DNA from: Aerococcus sp. HMSC062A02
GTDB taxonomy: Bacteria; Bacillota; Bacilli; Lactobacillales; Aerococcaceae
Direction of reading: 5' to 3'
NCBI RefSeq assembly: GCF_001809535.1
Contig: NZ_KV797907.1
Span: 60,304 to 124,303, forward strand
DNA length: 64,000 nucleotides
This document shows, piece after piece, positions 1 to 9,129 of the stretch (position 1 is its first letter; each line of letters begins with the position of its first letter). A program made the position numbers and the translations under genes. The notes under the pieces are model-generated. The model ran no database searches. It saw nothing but the letters and a program-made list of their open reading frames with translations, and was not told the DNA's origin.

Positions 1-55
1 TCTGCCTTTGCGAACCCGACTAAGGGTGTGAGCAGAAGTTTCTGTATCCTCGCCT
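1..55. repeat. Partial copy of a dispersed intergenic repeat
   Basis: Non-coding sequence at the window edge with the core GAACCCGACTAAGGGTGTGAG (written here as GAACCCGACTA followed by AGGGTGTGAG) and flanks beginning TCTGC and ending GCAGAAG. The same core and flanks occur at about 15323-15360 in the tandem repeat block after the GntR gene. The element is cut by the window start, so its true length is unknown. Confidence 0.6.
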
Positions 56-80
56 CCTCCATTTGAAAGTATAAAAAAGC

Positions 81-110
81 AACAGGCTGCCTTTTCGCAG
101 CCTGTTTTTA
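81..110. terminator. Bidirectional rho-independent terminator
   Basis: The stem AACAGGCTGC / GCAGCCTGTT has a 6-nt loop (CTTTTC). A T-run follows on the plus strand and an A-run precedes it, so it can work in both directions. It would end the ssb transcript coming from the right and any transcript entering from the left. Confidence 0.85.
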
Positions 111-131
111 TTAGGGGAGGGATTTTTCTAA

Positions 132-485
132 TTAGTCTTTAGCGACTTGGATAGTCATGACCTTGTCTGCGTCGCTTACTTTTTTACGTAAGAAAGTGAC
201 ATCGCTGATCACAATTTCAATCGCTGTTTGATTGTGTCCTGCTTTATTCTCATAACGCCGGCTTTGGATCCGACCAACTAGGCCTAGTTCATCACCCTTT
301 TCAAGGTATTTGGCGATTAGGCGGGCGGTACCGTTCCAAGCGACAATAGGAATAAAGTCTGCTTCTTGTTTTTGACTATTGCGTCGGTTAATCGCAATGA
401 GATTATTTAGGACGGCATTGCCATTTGCAAACTCTTTAATTTCAACATCAACGACTAAACGACCGATACAAGCAACTTGATTCAT
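132..485 (-). CDS. ssb: Single-stranded DNA-binding protein, short form
   Basis: A 117-residue OB-fold protein that should bind ssDNA in replication, recombination or competence. The N-terminus (MNQVACIGRLVVDVEIK) and the pattern through VAWNGTARLIAKYLEKGDEL are typical of bacterial SSB. A good ribosome site (AGGAGGTGAG) lies 6-7 nt before the ATG. Housekeeping SSBs of Firmicutes are about 150-180 residues and end in an acidic DDxIPF tip. This one ends in KVMTIQVAKD with neither the flexible linker nor the tip. It also stands alone instead of between rpsF and rpsR. Both points suggest a second, SsbB-like paralogue, possibly used in DNA uptake, rather than the essential replication SSB. The fold is certain; the specialised role is inference. 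Confidence 0.88.
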   Translation of the reverse strand: MNQVACIGRLVVDVEIKEFANGNAVLNNLIAINRRNSQKQEADFIPIVAWNGTARLIAKYLEKGDELGLVGRIQSRRYENKAGHNQTAIEIVISDVTFLRKKVSDADKVMTIQVAKD

Positions 486-557
486 TTATTCTCACCTCCT
501 ATTAGATATATAAACGAAAAAAGCTGAAATTCACGAAAGAATTTTAAGATTTTTTAC

Positions 558-585
558 TTCAAAGCTAATTTAAATAGGGTACAAT
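558..585 (+). promoter_or_regulatory. Candidate sigma-A promoter for the first two-component operon
   Basis: TTCAAA (558-563), a 16-nt spacer and TACAAT (580-585) lie 64 nt before the response-regulator start. The flanking DNA is AT-rich. Confidence 0.5.
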
Positions 586-649
586 AGTTTTGAAGGCTCA
601 CATAGAAAATACTTATTTTTGTGAACGATAAAGAAAGTGGGGACCTTGA

Positions 650-1393
650 ATGCGTATACTAATGATTGAAGATGATGCCTCGATTTCTGAAATGCTAGGC
701 ATGTACTTTGAACCAGAAGAGGACTGGTCAGCCATTTTTATTGCTGATGGTCAAGAGGGTTGGGAGTATTTTCTTAACCATGAAGAAGAAATTGAAATGA
801 TTATTTTAGATTTAAACCTGCCTTCTTTAAATGGCAAGGAAATCTGTAAGCGAATCCGCGCGCGCAATAAGATGGTACCAATTATTATGCTCACAGCTCG
901 TGATTCTGAGAGTGACCAGATCCTAGGTCTGGGTTTAGGGGCGGACGACTATGTCACTAAACCCTTCAGCGCGATTACCTTGATTGCCCGAATGAAGGCC
1001 CTCTACCGCCGCTATCAGGAAGAACAGGACCAGTTAGCGGCTGTTGACCAGGACCAAGATAAGGGAGCAAAGCAGGACCAAGACCATATTGTGTCCACCC
1101 AATCGATTCGGATTAATACTAAGACCCGGGAAGCTTATTATAATGACCAAGAAATTAAGAATTTAACGCCTAAAGAATTTGATATCTTAGCCCTTCTTGC
1201 TTCTCATCCTAAACAAGTCTTTACCCGAGAAAACCTGCTCAGCAGCCTCTGGGAAGAGCCCTTTTACGGGGATGAGCGAACGGTTGATGCCCATATTAAG
1301 AAGCTCCGCCATAAGATGGAAGCTCTAGGGCCCCAGGTGATCCAGACTGTCTGGGGTGTCGGTTACAAGTTCGACGAGACTGAGGGGGATTAG
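650..1393 (+). CDS. OmpR/PhoB-family response regulator
   Basis: A 247-residue DNA-binding response regulator. The receiver domain (about 1-120) has the acidic pair at ED(8-9), phospho-acceptor Asp54 in ILDLNLP, Thr in LTARD and Lys in YVTKPF. The C-terminal winged helix (about 150-245) contains the usual LTPKEFDILALLASHPKQVF pattern and ends in WGVGYKFDE. The linker (about 123-148) is unusually rich in Asp and Gln (DQDQDKGAKQDQD). The partner kinase starts one base after the stop codon, so the two are co-translated. The regulon cannot be told from sequence. The genes that follow (rlmI, then convergent genes) give no functional hint. Confidence 0.93.
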   Translation: MRILMIEDDASISEMLGMYFEPEEDWSAIFIADGQEGWEYFLNHEEEIEMIILDLNLPSLNGKEICKRIRARNKMVPIIMLTARDSESDQILGLGLGADDYVTKPFSAITLIARMKALYRRYQEEQDQLAAVDQDQDKGAKQDQDHIVSTQSIRINTKTREAYYNDQEIKNLTPKEFDILALLASHPKQVFTRENLLSSLWEEPFYGDERTVDAHIKKLRHKMEALGPQVIQTVWGVGYKFDETEGD

Positions 1394-1394
1394 T

Positions 1395-2834
1395 TTGCGT
1401 TACTTTTACCAACTCTTGTTAGCTTTTATTGTTGTGATTTTGTTTACCCTATCCGGCTTGTCCTATGTCATGATCCGTATCCCGGAAGAACGTTTTCAAA
1501 ATCAAACGGCCCAACAATTGGATTCAATGGCCGATTATTTTGAAGAAACATCAGTCAACCCGGATTACTTAGCAGACAAGCAAGAGCTCTTAGAGAGCAC
1601 GGGCATTAAGGTTTTTCTCTATGACCAAGATGCCCAGCTCGTCTATCCTAAGACGGAAGGCCAGGGAACAGAGCCTGTCTCTAACTATCTCGACCAACAA
1701 GATTTGGCCAGTTTAAAGAGCGGGACACGTCAGCCCATGCGTGCCTTTGATATGGGCTTTTCTAAGGAAGATGGGGATGCCTTAGCCACTTTTGTGCCCC
1801 GTTTCGACGGCGATCGCTACCAGGGCTTTGTGGCTATTGGCAAGAATAACTTTGAATTTGGCCACCGCCTCTTAGGCAAGCGCATGGATACTCTTGTTGC
1901 GGCTCTCTTAGTGGGTGGGGCTGCTTTAGTCATTGCCCTGGGGATTTCTTACTTCTTGAACCAGCGGATTGGCCGCATCCGCCAGGCAACTAAGGAAGTA
2001 GCGGATGGTAATTATGCTGTCCGCTTGCCCCAAGACTATGATGATGAAATTGGTGACCTCAGCCGGGACTTTAACCGGATGGCGGCGTCTCTTGAAGGTT
2101 CGATTGAGGAGATTAACCGCCAGGAAAATATTCGCCGGCAATTTATGTTAGACGTGGCGCACGAAATGCGGACGCCACTAACCACCATGAACGGCCTCTT
2201 AGAAGGCTTGCGCTATGGCCTAATCCCAGAAAAACATTTCGACCGAAGTATCGAACTGGTCCACAATGAGACCCAGCGTTTAACGCGGCTCGTTAACCAA
2301 AACCTGGACTATGAAAAGATCCGCTCGCAGGAAATTTTCCTTATGCCGATGACCTTCAAGCTGCGGCAAATGCTGGAAGACCTGGCCCTTCAACTGGATG
2401 AGGCAGCTAAGTCCAAGGAAGACCAAATTCTGATCGATTGTTCGGATGAGACAGAAGTTTATGCGGACTGGGACCGGCTCCGGCAAATCCTCTTTAATAT
2501 TACTCAAAATGCGATCCAATTCACGGACCAAGGCCATGTTAAGCTGCAAGCCCGCGAGACGAGTGAAGCGACAGAAATTCAAATTATCGATACGGGGATT
2601 GGGATGACGGAAGAGGAATTAGCCAATATTTGGGAACGCTTCTACAAGGCAGATGAATCACGTAAGTCATCGGCCTATGGGGAGTCAGGACTCGGTTTGG
2701 CTATTGTTCATGAACTGATCCATGCCCATGGTGCCCAGGTGGAGGTTGAGAGTAGGCCTGGCCAAGGGACCCGTTTTATCCTGACTTTTCCTAAAGCAAA
2801 GGAGGAAGATTGTGACAATCAAGATGACCGTTAA
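1395..2834 (+). CDS. Membrane sensor histidine kinase
   Basis: Partner of the preceding regulator. It has an N-terminal transmembrane helix, an extracellular segment of about 140 residues, a second helix (around residues 158-185), a HAMP domain, HisKA with phospho-acceptor His256 in DVAHEMRTPLT, and an HATPase domain with N, G1 (DTGIGM), F (WERFYKAD) and G2 (GESGLGLAIV) boxes. I chose the TTG at 1395, 6 nt after GAGGGGG, because it puts the first helix at the N-terminus. A GTG at 1356 in the same frame would overlap the regulator gene and add 13 residues. The CDS overlaps the next gene by 23 nt. The stimulus is unknown. Confidence 0.9.
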   Translation: MRYFYQLLLAFIVVILFTLSGLSYVMIRIPEERFQNQTAQQLDSMADYFEETSVNPDYLADKQELLESTGIKVFLYDQDAQLVYPKTEGQGTEPVSNYLDQQDLASLKSGTRQPMRAFDMGFSKEDGDALATFVPRFDGDRYQGFVAIGKNNFEFGHRLLGKRMDTLVAALLVGGAALVIALGISYFLNQRIGRIRQATKEVADGNYAVRLPQDYDDEIGDLSRDFNRMAASLEGSIEEINRQENIRRQFMLDVAHEMRTPLTTMNGLLEGLRYGLIPEKHFDRSIELVHNETQRLTRLVNQNLDYEKIRSQEIFLMPMTFKLRQMLEDLALQLDEAAKSKEDQILIDCSDETEVYADWDRLRQILFNITQNAIQFTDQGHVKLQARETSEATEIQIIDTGIGMTEEELANIWERFYKADESRKSSAYGESGLGLAIVHELIHAHGAQVEVESRPGQGTRFILTFPKAKEEDCDNQDDR

Positions 2835-3999
2835 ATTAAAACAAGAAGCAGCTCAAGCCCTGCGCCAGGGGAGGCCTCTCTTGCAGGCAGATGATTTTAT
2901 GGAGGAAGTCTTCTTTAATGAAGGTGACCAGGTTTATTTGACCGATTCCAAGGGAGACTTTCTCGCTATGGCTTACTTGGCTAAGCAGAATAAGGGCTTG
3001 GGTTGGGTCTATAGTTACCAAAGAGACCAGGTTCTCGCCCCGTCCTTTTTCAAGCAAATTTTTAGCCGAGCCAAGGCTAAACGTCAAGACCTATTCGATG
3101 ATGAGCTAACAACAGCCTTTCGTTTCTTTAATGGGGAAGGCGATGGCTTGGGTGGGCTAAGTGTCGATGTCTATGGGGACTACCTACTGATTCAATGGTA
3201 TTCGTTAGGTATTTATGCCTATCGGGCAAGCATCGTTGAAGCCCTTAAGGAAGTCCTGCCAGCTTGTCGGGGGATTGTGGGGAAGAACCGCTTCCAAAGT
3301 CAGGATCACTTAGCCAGTGAATGGTTGGCTGGAGAGGAAGCGCCTGAGCATTTTACAGTCCTGGAGGAGGGTCGTCGCTATGTGGTTCGACTTAATGACC
3401 ATTGGATGACGGGGATTTTCTTGGACCAACGCGAGGTGAGAACCTATCTTCAGAGCGAACTAGCAGTAGGTCGCCGAGTCCTCAACACCTTCTCCTATAC
3501 CGGCGCCTTCTCAGTGGCAGCAGCTCTAGCTGGGGCCAGCCAAACCTGCAGTGTCGACCTAGCCAACCGCAGTCGTGACTTGACAGAAGAACAATTTGCG
3601 GCTAATGGTATCCCCTTAGCCGACCAGGAAATTTACGTCATGGATACCTTCGATTACTATAAGTATGCCCGGCGCCATGACAAGTTTTATGACTTGATCA
3701 TTATGGACCCGCCGAGCTTTGCCCGGAATAAGAAAAAAGTTTTCAAAGTGAACAAAGACTATCCTAAATTAGTGGCGGAGGCTTTAGGAATCCTATCCAG
3801 TCAGGGGGACTTGGTTTGCAGCACCAATGCTTCCAATTATAGCCTGGCTGCTTTTAAATCTGATATTGAAAAGGGCGCTAAGAAAGCCCAGCGCTCTTTA
3901 CGTCTTATTCAAGAATTTAAATTGCCCGGGGATTTCCCTGTGCCAGCTCACAGTCCGGAAAGTGATTATTTGAAGGTATTGATTTACCGGGCCGACTAA
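2812..3999 (+). CDS. rlmI: RlmI-family 23S rRNA (cytosine-C5) methyltransferase
   Basis: A 395-residue class I SAM-dependent RNA methyltransferase of the RlmI/YwbD family, which methylates C1962 of 23S rRNA in E. coli. An N-terminal PUA-like region is followed by a catalytic domain with the SAM motif NTFSYTGAFSVAAA and the motif IMDPPSFARNKK. A Cys in CSTNASN near the C-terminus fits the m5C mechanism. Translation starts at a GTG after AAAGGAGGAAG, inside the end of the kinase gene, so expression is probably coupled. Assignment to the family is firm; the exact target base is by homology. Confidence 0.88.
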   Translation: MTIKMTVKLKQEAAQALRQGRPLLQADDFMEEVFFNEGDQVYLTDSKGDFLAMAYLAKQNKGLGWVYSYQRDQVLAPSFFKQIFSRAKAKRQDLFDDELTTAFRFFNGEGDGLGGLSVDVYGDYLLIQWYSLGIYAYRASIVEALKEVLPACRGIVGKNRFQSQDHLASEWLAGEEAPEHFTVLEEGRRYVVRLNDHWMTGIFLDQREVRTYLQSELAVGRRVLNTFSYTGAFSVAAALAGASQTCSVDLANRSRDLTEEQFAANGIPLADQEIYVMDTFDYYKYARRHDKFYDLIIMDPPSFARNKKKVFKVNKDYPKLVAEALGILSSQGDLVCSTNASNYSLAAFKSDIEKGAKKAQRSLRLIQEFKLPGDFPVPAHSPESDYLKVLIYRAD

Positions 4000-4002
4000 A
4001 AA

Positions 4003-4045
4003 ACAGCACCGCTTGAACGTTCGAGTTTAGGCGGTGCTGTCTTTA
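4003..4045. terminator. Bidirectional terminator between convergent genes
   Basis: The stem ACAGCACCGC (4003-4012) pairs perfectly with GCGGTGCTGT (4031-4040). An A-run lies on the left and TCTTTATT on the right. It serves rlmI and the convergent flavoprotein gene. Confidence 0.85.
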
Positions 4046-4050
4046 TTTGA

Positions 4051-5319
4051 TTAGGCCATGCTGAAGGCTTGGTAGGCGGCGCTTTCGCCGGCTGCGTGGC
4101 CTGTGACGAAGGCGGCGGTGATATTATACCCGCCTGTGTAGCCGTTGAGGTCGAGAAGTTCGCCGCAGATAAAGACTTGGGGATGGAACTTGCTCTGCAT
4201 AGAGTAGGGGTCGACCTCATCTAGCGTGAGCCCGCCTCCTGTGACGAAGGCTTTATCGATCGATAAGCTGCCATCGACTTCAAAGCTAAAGCCCTTGAGC
4301 TCATGGACTAAGGCGGCCCACTGCTTCTTGGATAGGTCTTGGCAGGGGGTCAGGGCAGGGACCTTGGCTCTCTGGCAGAGAAACTCGGCATAACGCTCGG
4401 GGACGACTTCTTTGAGGACATTGCGGATAGCCTTGGCCTTATAGTCCGCTTGGAGGTCAGCATAGGCTTGGATGAGCTCTTCCTTACTGCGGCCAGGTAG
4501 GACATCGAGTTTCATATGGACAGTTTTTTGCTGGCCTTGGCGGAGTAAGTTTTGAACGAACATGGAACAGCGCAGGACGGCTGGCCCACTGACCCCAAAA
4601 TGGGTAAAGATCATATCCATTTTATGGCTAACGACTGGCTTTTCTTGGGCATCTAGGACGGTCAGCTTGACATCGCGCAGGGAGAGGCCATGGAGCCTTT
4701 TCTTCTTGATAAAGGGATCTGAAGAGGTTAGGGGAACTTCGGTGGGATAGATAGCTTGGATGGTGTGGCCCAGACCTTCTAAGATAGGGTAGGCATCTCC
4801 TGTCGATCCTGTTCGCGGGTGGGCCCGGCCCCCCATAGCTAAAACCACTGTTCGCCCCTGAAATTGCCGCTGGTCTTCTAAGTGGACCGTCACTTCATCG
4901 CCTTGGATCTCTAGCTCTTTCAATTTGGCCTGGCAGATAATGTCCACTTTTAGATGCTTCAATTCATCTATAAAAGTCTGCAGGATAGTCTTGGCTGAGT
5001 CTGAGACAGGGAACATGCGGCCGTGGTCTTCTTCTTTAAGGGCGACGCCACGCTCTTCGAAGAAGGCCATAATATCGCTGTTATCGAAACGCGAGAAGGC
5101 ACTGTAGAGAAACTTGCCATTGCCTGGAATATGGTCGATAATATAGCGGGCGGGACGTTTATTGGTGACATTACACCGGGTCCCTCCAGTGAGCAAGAGC
5201 TTTTTGCCTAGGTTGGGATTTTTTTCTAAGAGGAGGACTTGGGCACCAACTTGAGCTGCGGCACAAGCTGCCATGAGACCGCTAGTCCCTCCACCAATGA
5301 CAATCACGTCGTAAATCAT
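4051..5319 (-). CDS. FAD/NAD(P)-dependent oxidoreductase, HI0933/BaiN family
   Basis: A 422-residue flavoprotein. The N-terminal dinucleotide fold has GGGTSGLMAA, followed by the acidic LLLEKNPNLGKKLLLTGGTRCN block diagnostic of the HI0933/YhiN/BaiN group. A second nucleotide-related motif near the C-terminus (FVTGGGLTLDEVDP, and ICGELLDLNGYTGGYN) completes the fold. Members are widespread flavin reductases, and one clade (BaiN) reduces bile-acid intermediates. No specific substrate can be assigned here. The ribosome site is AAGGAG, 6-7 nt before the ATG. The gene is monocistronic and divergent from the ABC exporter that follows. Confidence 0.87.
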   Translation of the reverse strand: MIYDVIVIGGGTSGLMAACAAAQVGAQVLLLEKNPNLGKKLLLTGGTRCNVTNKRPARYIIDHIPGNGKFLYSAFSRFDNSDIMAFFEERGVALKEEDHGRMFPVSDSAKTILQTFIDELKHLKVDIICQAKLKELEIQGDEVTVHLEDQRQFQGRTVVLAMGGRAHPRTGSTGDAYPILEGLGHTIQAIYPTEVPLTSSDPFIKKKRLHGLSLRDVKLTVLDAQEKPVVSHKMDMIFTHFGVSGPAVLRCSMFVQNLLRQGQQKTVHMKLDVLPGRSKEELIQAYADLQADYKAKAIRNVLKEVVPERYAEFLCQRAKVPALTPCQDLSKKQWAALVHELKGFSFEVDGSLSIDKAFVTGGGLTLDEVDPYSMQSKFHPQVFICGELLDLNGYTGGYNITAAFVTGHAAGESAAYQAFSMA

Positions 5320-5377
5320 AAAGAACTCCTTAAATTTATTTATTTTAATTGCTTTTATTTTCAGCTAGTTTTTTCTA

Positions 5378-5405
5378 TTGATATACTAACAAAGTAACAT
5401 ATTGT
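5378..5405 (+). promoter_or_regulatory. Candidate promoter for the ABC exporter operon
   Basis: TTGATA (5378-5383), a 16-nt spacer and TATTGT (5400-5405). Between the hexamers is the small inverted repeat TACT-N5-AGTA, which could be part of an operator. Only 23 nt separate the -10 from the preferred ATG. Confidence 0.45.
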
Positions 5406-5428
5406 ATGAAGAAAGGGAATGGTCAACT

Positions 5429-6130
5429 ATGGCATATATCGAATTCAAAGATGTCGTTAAATCCTATGGTGAAGGCCGGTCCCAGGTGAAGGCAAATGAC
5501 CATATGAGCTTTGAAATTGAAGCGGGAGAATTTGTCGTCATTCTGGGACCATCAGGAGCTGGTAAATCGACAACCTTAAATATTCTAGGGGGAATGGACA
5601 AGCCCACATCGGGTGAAATCTGGGTAGATGGCCAGGAAATTGGCCAGTTTAACGACCGGCAATTGACTAAGTTTCGTCGGGATAATGTTGGTTTTGTCTT
5701 CCAATTCTATAATCTCATTCCCAACCTGACCGCCCGGGAAAACATTGAATTAAGTGAGCAGATTGCCCAACAAGCCATTGCTGCTGATCAGGCTTTGGCA
5801 GCAGTAGGCTTAACGGACCGGCAGAATAACTTTCCTGCCCAATTGTCTGGGGGCGAGCAGCAGCGGGTTTCCATAGCTCGAGCCCTAGCCAAAAATCCTA
5901 AGCTCCTTCTCTGCGACGAGCCGACAGGGGCCTTGGATAATGAAACAGGTCAGCAAGTCCTCGCCCTCTTACAGAAGCAGTCTCGTGAAGAGGAGACAAC
6001 AGTCATCGTGATTACCCATAACCGTGCCATTGCCCCGATGGCTGACCGTGTTATTGAGATCAAGAACGGCCAGGTGGCAGATAGCTATCTACAAACAGAG
6101 CCCAAGACCGTTGCAGAGATTGAATGGTAG
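5429..6130 (+). CDS. ABC transporter ATP-binding protein (MacB/LolD type)
   Basis: A 233-residue ATPase. It has Walker [11 protein letters not shown]-loop [14 protein letters not shown], signature [15 protein letters not shown], Walker [13 protein letters not shown] and an H-loop His in VITHNRA. The start is taken at the ATG at 5429 because the protein then begins [16 protein letters not shown], as in relatives, and GAAAGGG precedes it. An upstream TTG in frame at 5402 is less likely. The stop lies just before the permease gene, forming a two-gene exporter. This subtype powers extrusion of antimicrobial peptides or lipoproteins rather than solute import. Confidence 0.93.
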   Translation: MAYIEFKDVVKSYGEGRSQVKANDHMSFEIEAGEFVVILGPSGAGKSTTLNILGGMDKPTSGEIWVDGQEIGQFNDRQLTKFRRDNVGFVFQFYNLIPNLTARENIELSEQIAQQAIAADQALAAVGLTDRQNNFPAQLSGGEQQRVSIARALAKNPKLLLCDEPTGALDNETGQQVLALLQKQSREEETTVIVITHNRAIAPMADRVIEIKNGQVADSYLQTEPKTVAEIEW

Positions 6131-6138
6131 GGGTGGCT

Positions 6139-8925
6139 ATGAAGAGAACAGCTTTATGGAAAGATAGTTTACGCGAGATTAAAAATAGTTTTTCTCGCTT
6201 CATTGCCTTACTGGGAATTATCTTCTTAGGGGCAGGCTTTTTTGTAGGGATCCGAGCAGCAGCTCCAAATATGCGTCAGACCGCTAATCTTTACTTCCAA
6301 GACCAGCACTTACAGGACCTGAGCCTGCAAGCTGACTGGGGACTTACAGATGAAGATATTGACCGGGTGGATGACTTGGAAGGCATCCAGGCCTATCCCT
6401 ACCGCAGTGTCGACCGAGAAGAAAAAAAACAAGAGACTCTTTTACGCTTCTTGCCGAACTTTAACCAGATGGGCGAGGTTAACCAGTACAAGTTACGGTC
6501 TGGCCGTCTCCCTGAAAATAAGGATGAAGTGGCTCTGGATGCCCGCTTAGCTGAAGAAGGGGGCTTCAACTATCAAATCGGGGATGAAATCGAACTAGCT
6601 GATCCTGACCAGGAAGGCGATGACCAAGCCCCAGGCCTAGCCTCCAACCGCTTCAAGGTGGTGGGCTTTGTGACCTCACCGATGTATATTGACCAGAGTG
6701 CCCGGGGGAATAGCCCTATCGGCAAGGGAACTATCGATGGCTTTGCGGTCGTTCAGCCCGAGGTCTTTACCGGGGACTTGTACAGCCAGCTGGCCTTCAA
6801 AGTCGATGGCCTAGAAGATTATCCAGCTTATAGCGACGCTTATGAAGAAAAAGTTGACCAGGCTAAGGCGGATATCGAAGCGGCCTTGGATGGTCGGCCA
6901 GAGGAACGCTATCAAGAACAACAAAAAGATTTAGACGAAGATATCCAAGCGGCGGAGGAGGACTTGAAACCAGGCCAAGAAGCTATTCAAAAGGCCAAGG
7001 ATCAGGTTGAGGCGCAGAAGGAAAGTTTGCAGAGTCAAGAAGACCAATTGAAGCAAGTGACTGCTGGCCTAGGAGAAGGAGCTGCTAACTTACCTCAATT
7101 CGCCCAAGCTAGAGAACAATTAGACCAAGGCAAGGAAGCCCTTAAGCAAGCCGAAGAGGATATCCAAGCTAAAGAAAAAGACTTAGCAGAAGGCCAGGAA
7201 AAACTCAACCAGGCCAAGACTTATAAGGATGAAATGGAGGCTCCTAACTACCAAGTCAATGACCGCAGCCAATTGAGCGGTTACAGTGAGTATGAGGACA
7301 ATGCAGACCGGATTGCCGCCATTGCCCGGGTCTTTCCAGTCATCTTTTTCCTAGTGGCTGCCTTGGTGAGCTTCACAACTATGACGCGGATGGTCGATGA
7401 ACAGCGAATCCAATTGGGGACGCTCAAGGCTTTAGGCTACCGGTCTTCCGAAATCGCCATTAAGTTTCTTTTATATGCTGGACTGGCTAGCGTCATTGGG
7501 ACCTTGTTGGGAGTGGCAGTGGGCAATTATCTCTTGCCCAATATTATTGTCAACGCCTACGGGATGCTCTACGATTTAGGTCAGGAAGTCTACTATGGCT
7601 TCTACTGGAAGGACTTCCTCCTTGCCCTCAGCATCTCCCTCCTGACAACCGTTGGACCGGCCTGGTTGGTGACCCGCAATTCGCTAACCGAACCAGCGGC
7701 CGTTCTGATGCGGCCTAAGCCCCCTAAAGAAGGCCAGCGGATTCTCTTGGAACGTTGGACCTGCTTCTGGCAAAAACTTAGCTTCAATAATAAGATCAGC
7801 TTGCGTAACCTCTTCCGCTACAAGGGCCGTAATGCCATGACCCTGATTGGGGTGGCTGGGTCAACTGCCCTCCTGCTGACGGGCTTTGGGATATCGGACT
7901 CCATATCTGGCTTGGCTGATCGTCAATTCATCGATCTCGAGCATGCCCAAGCTATTGTTCAATATCAGCCTAAGTTGTCAGAAGAAGAAGTGGCTGACTT
8001 GAATGAGACCGTCCACCAGCACGACCAGGTGGCAGATGCCCTACCTCTCTATACGGCTAGCTACCAAACAACAGACGACCGGGTCAACCAACAGACCGTT
8101 TCCCTCCATGCTTTGGACCCTGATTCTAACTACCAGGACTTCTATGCTCTCGCAGATGTGGCGACAGGGGACAGAATGCCCCTGCCTGAAGATGGGGTTC
8201 TTATCAACCACAAACTAGCTAAACTTCTGGATATCAAAGCAGGTGATTCTATCAGCTTGGAAGATCCTGATGGTCAAGTGGTGGACTTGCCAGTTAAGGG
8301 GGTCTTTGAAAGCTACATCATGCACGATGTCTTTATGAGCCAGTCGGTCTACGAAGATTTAATCGGTAGCCTGCCTAGTCAAAACCAGGTGGAAATAAAA
8401 TTAAAGGATAATGCGCCTGAGAAGAAGGGCCAGGTCATCGATGATTTGATGGCAGAAGAGGGGATTGTCACGGTCGTTAACATTGACCAATTCCGGAATA
8501 TGTTCAATGAAACCTTGGAAACTTTGAATCTAGTGACCCTGGTCTTGATTATCGCGGCAGCTATCCTCGCTTTTATTGTGCTCTATAGCCTGACCAATAT
8601 TAATGTCTCGGAACGGATCCGAGAATTATCAACTATCAAGGTACTGGGCGCCTATCCATTCGAGGTCACCCTCTATATCTATCGGGAAACCCTCTTGTTG
8701 ACAGTGGGAGGTATCCTAGCCGGACTTGCTATGGGACAAATTTTGACCACTTATATCTTACAGACAGTCGAAGTGGATATCATGATCTTCCCGGCACAAA
8801 TCCAAGGCTTATCCTATCTTTATGCCAGCCTTCTAACCTTAATCTTCTCACTTATCGTTATGGCAATCATGCACCATAAATTGAAGCAGGTAGATATGGT
8901 TGAAGCCCTCAAAGGGGTGGAATAA
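6139..8925 (+). CDS. Large FtsX-type ABC transporter permease
   Basis: About 928 residues. A transmembrane helix near 12-32 is followed by a long extracellular region that includes a Glu/Gln/Lys-rich coiled-coil segment (about 250-365) just before the first FtsX core. The first FtsX core (three helices, about 390-520) is followed by a second extracellular region and a second FtsX core at the C-terminus. The duplicated FtsX layout with an alpha-helical extracellular hairpin resembles surface-reaching exporters of Lactobacillales. The ATG at 6139 has TAGGGGTGG upstream; a weaker ATG at 6124 overlaps the ATPase gene. It is translationally coupled to the ATPase. The substrate is unknown; peptide or lipid export is inferred from the family. 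Confidence 0.9.
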   Translation: MKRTALWKDSLREIKNSFSRFIALLGIIFLGAGFFVGIRAAAPNMRQTANLYFQDQHLQDLSLQADWGLTDEDIDRVDDLEGIQAYPYRSVDREEKKQETLLRFLPNFNQMGEVNQYKLRSGRLPENKDEVALDARLAEEGGFNYQIGDEIELADPDQEGDDQAPGLASNRFKVVGFVTSPMYIDQSARGNSPIGKGTIDGFAVVQPEVFTGDLYSQLAFKVDGLEDYPAYSDAYEEKVDQAKADIEAALDGRPEERYQEQQKDLDEDIQAAEEDLKPGQEAIQKAKDQVEAQKESLQSQEDQLKQVTAGLGEGAANLPQFAQAREQLDQGKEALKQAEEDIQAKEKDLAEGQEKLNQAKTYKDEMEAPNYQVNDRSQLSGYSEYEDNADRIAAIARVFPVIFFLVAALVSFTTMTRMVDEQRIQLGTLKALGYRSSEIAIKFLLYAGLASVIGTLLGVAVGNYLLPNIIVNAYGMLYDLGQEVYYGFYWKDFLLALSISLLTTVGPAWLVTRNSLTEPAAVLMRPKPPKEGQRILLERWTCFWQKLSFNNKISLRNLFRYKGRNAMTLIGVAGSTALLLTGFGISDSISGLADRQFIDLEHAQAIVQYQPKLSEEEVADLNETVHQHDQVADALPLYTASYQTTDDRVNQQTVSLHALDPDSNYQDFYALADVATGDRMPLPEDGVLINHKLAKLLDIKAGDSISLEDPDGQVVDLPVKGVFESYIMHDVFMSQSVYEDLIGSLPSQNQVEIKLKDNAPEKKGQVIDDLMAEEGIVTVVNIDQFRNMFNETLETLNLVTLVLIIAAAILAFIVLYSLTNINVSERIRELSTIKVLGAYPFEVTLYIYRETLLLTVGGILAGLAMGQILTTYILQTVEVDIMIFPAQIQGLSYLYASLLTLIFSLIVMAIMHHKLKQVDMVEALKGVE

Positions 8926-8967
8926 GATTTAATTATCCGTCACCGATACTAATAAGTAGATAAATAG

Positions 8968-8997
8968 AAAAGCAGCACCAGCGGCTGCTTTTTTATT
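8968..8997 (+). terminator. Terminator of the ABC exporter operon
   Basis: The stem AAAAGCAGC / GCTGCTTTT with loop ACCAGCG is followed by T-rich TTTATTTTT. Confidence 0.85.
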
Positions 8998-9066
8998 TTT
9001 AATAGAAACATTCTATTAAAAAGATAAGAAAGATGATAAAATTCTGATTGATTTCTTAAAAAAAGC

Positions 9067-9095
9067 TTGACTTAATTGTCTGAAAATTCTAAACT
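9067..9095 (+). promoter_or_regulatory. Promoter of the liv operon
   Basis: TTGACT (9067-9072), exactly 17 nt, then TAAACT (9090-9095). This lies 34 nt upstream of the livJ start codon in an AT-rich stretch. Confidence 0.65.
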
Positions 9096-9129
9096 ATATC
9101 TCATAGCAAAAACACAAGGAGGTTCAGGC

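Noticed and set aside
486-560. ComX-type CIN box ahead of ssb
   Set aside because: TTCGTTTA differs from TACGAATA at three positions, so it is mentioned only as a weak resemblance.
1356-1394. GTG start for the first histidine kinase
   Set aside because: It lies inside the regulator gene without a ribosome site; the TTG at 1395 with GAGGGGG is better.
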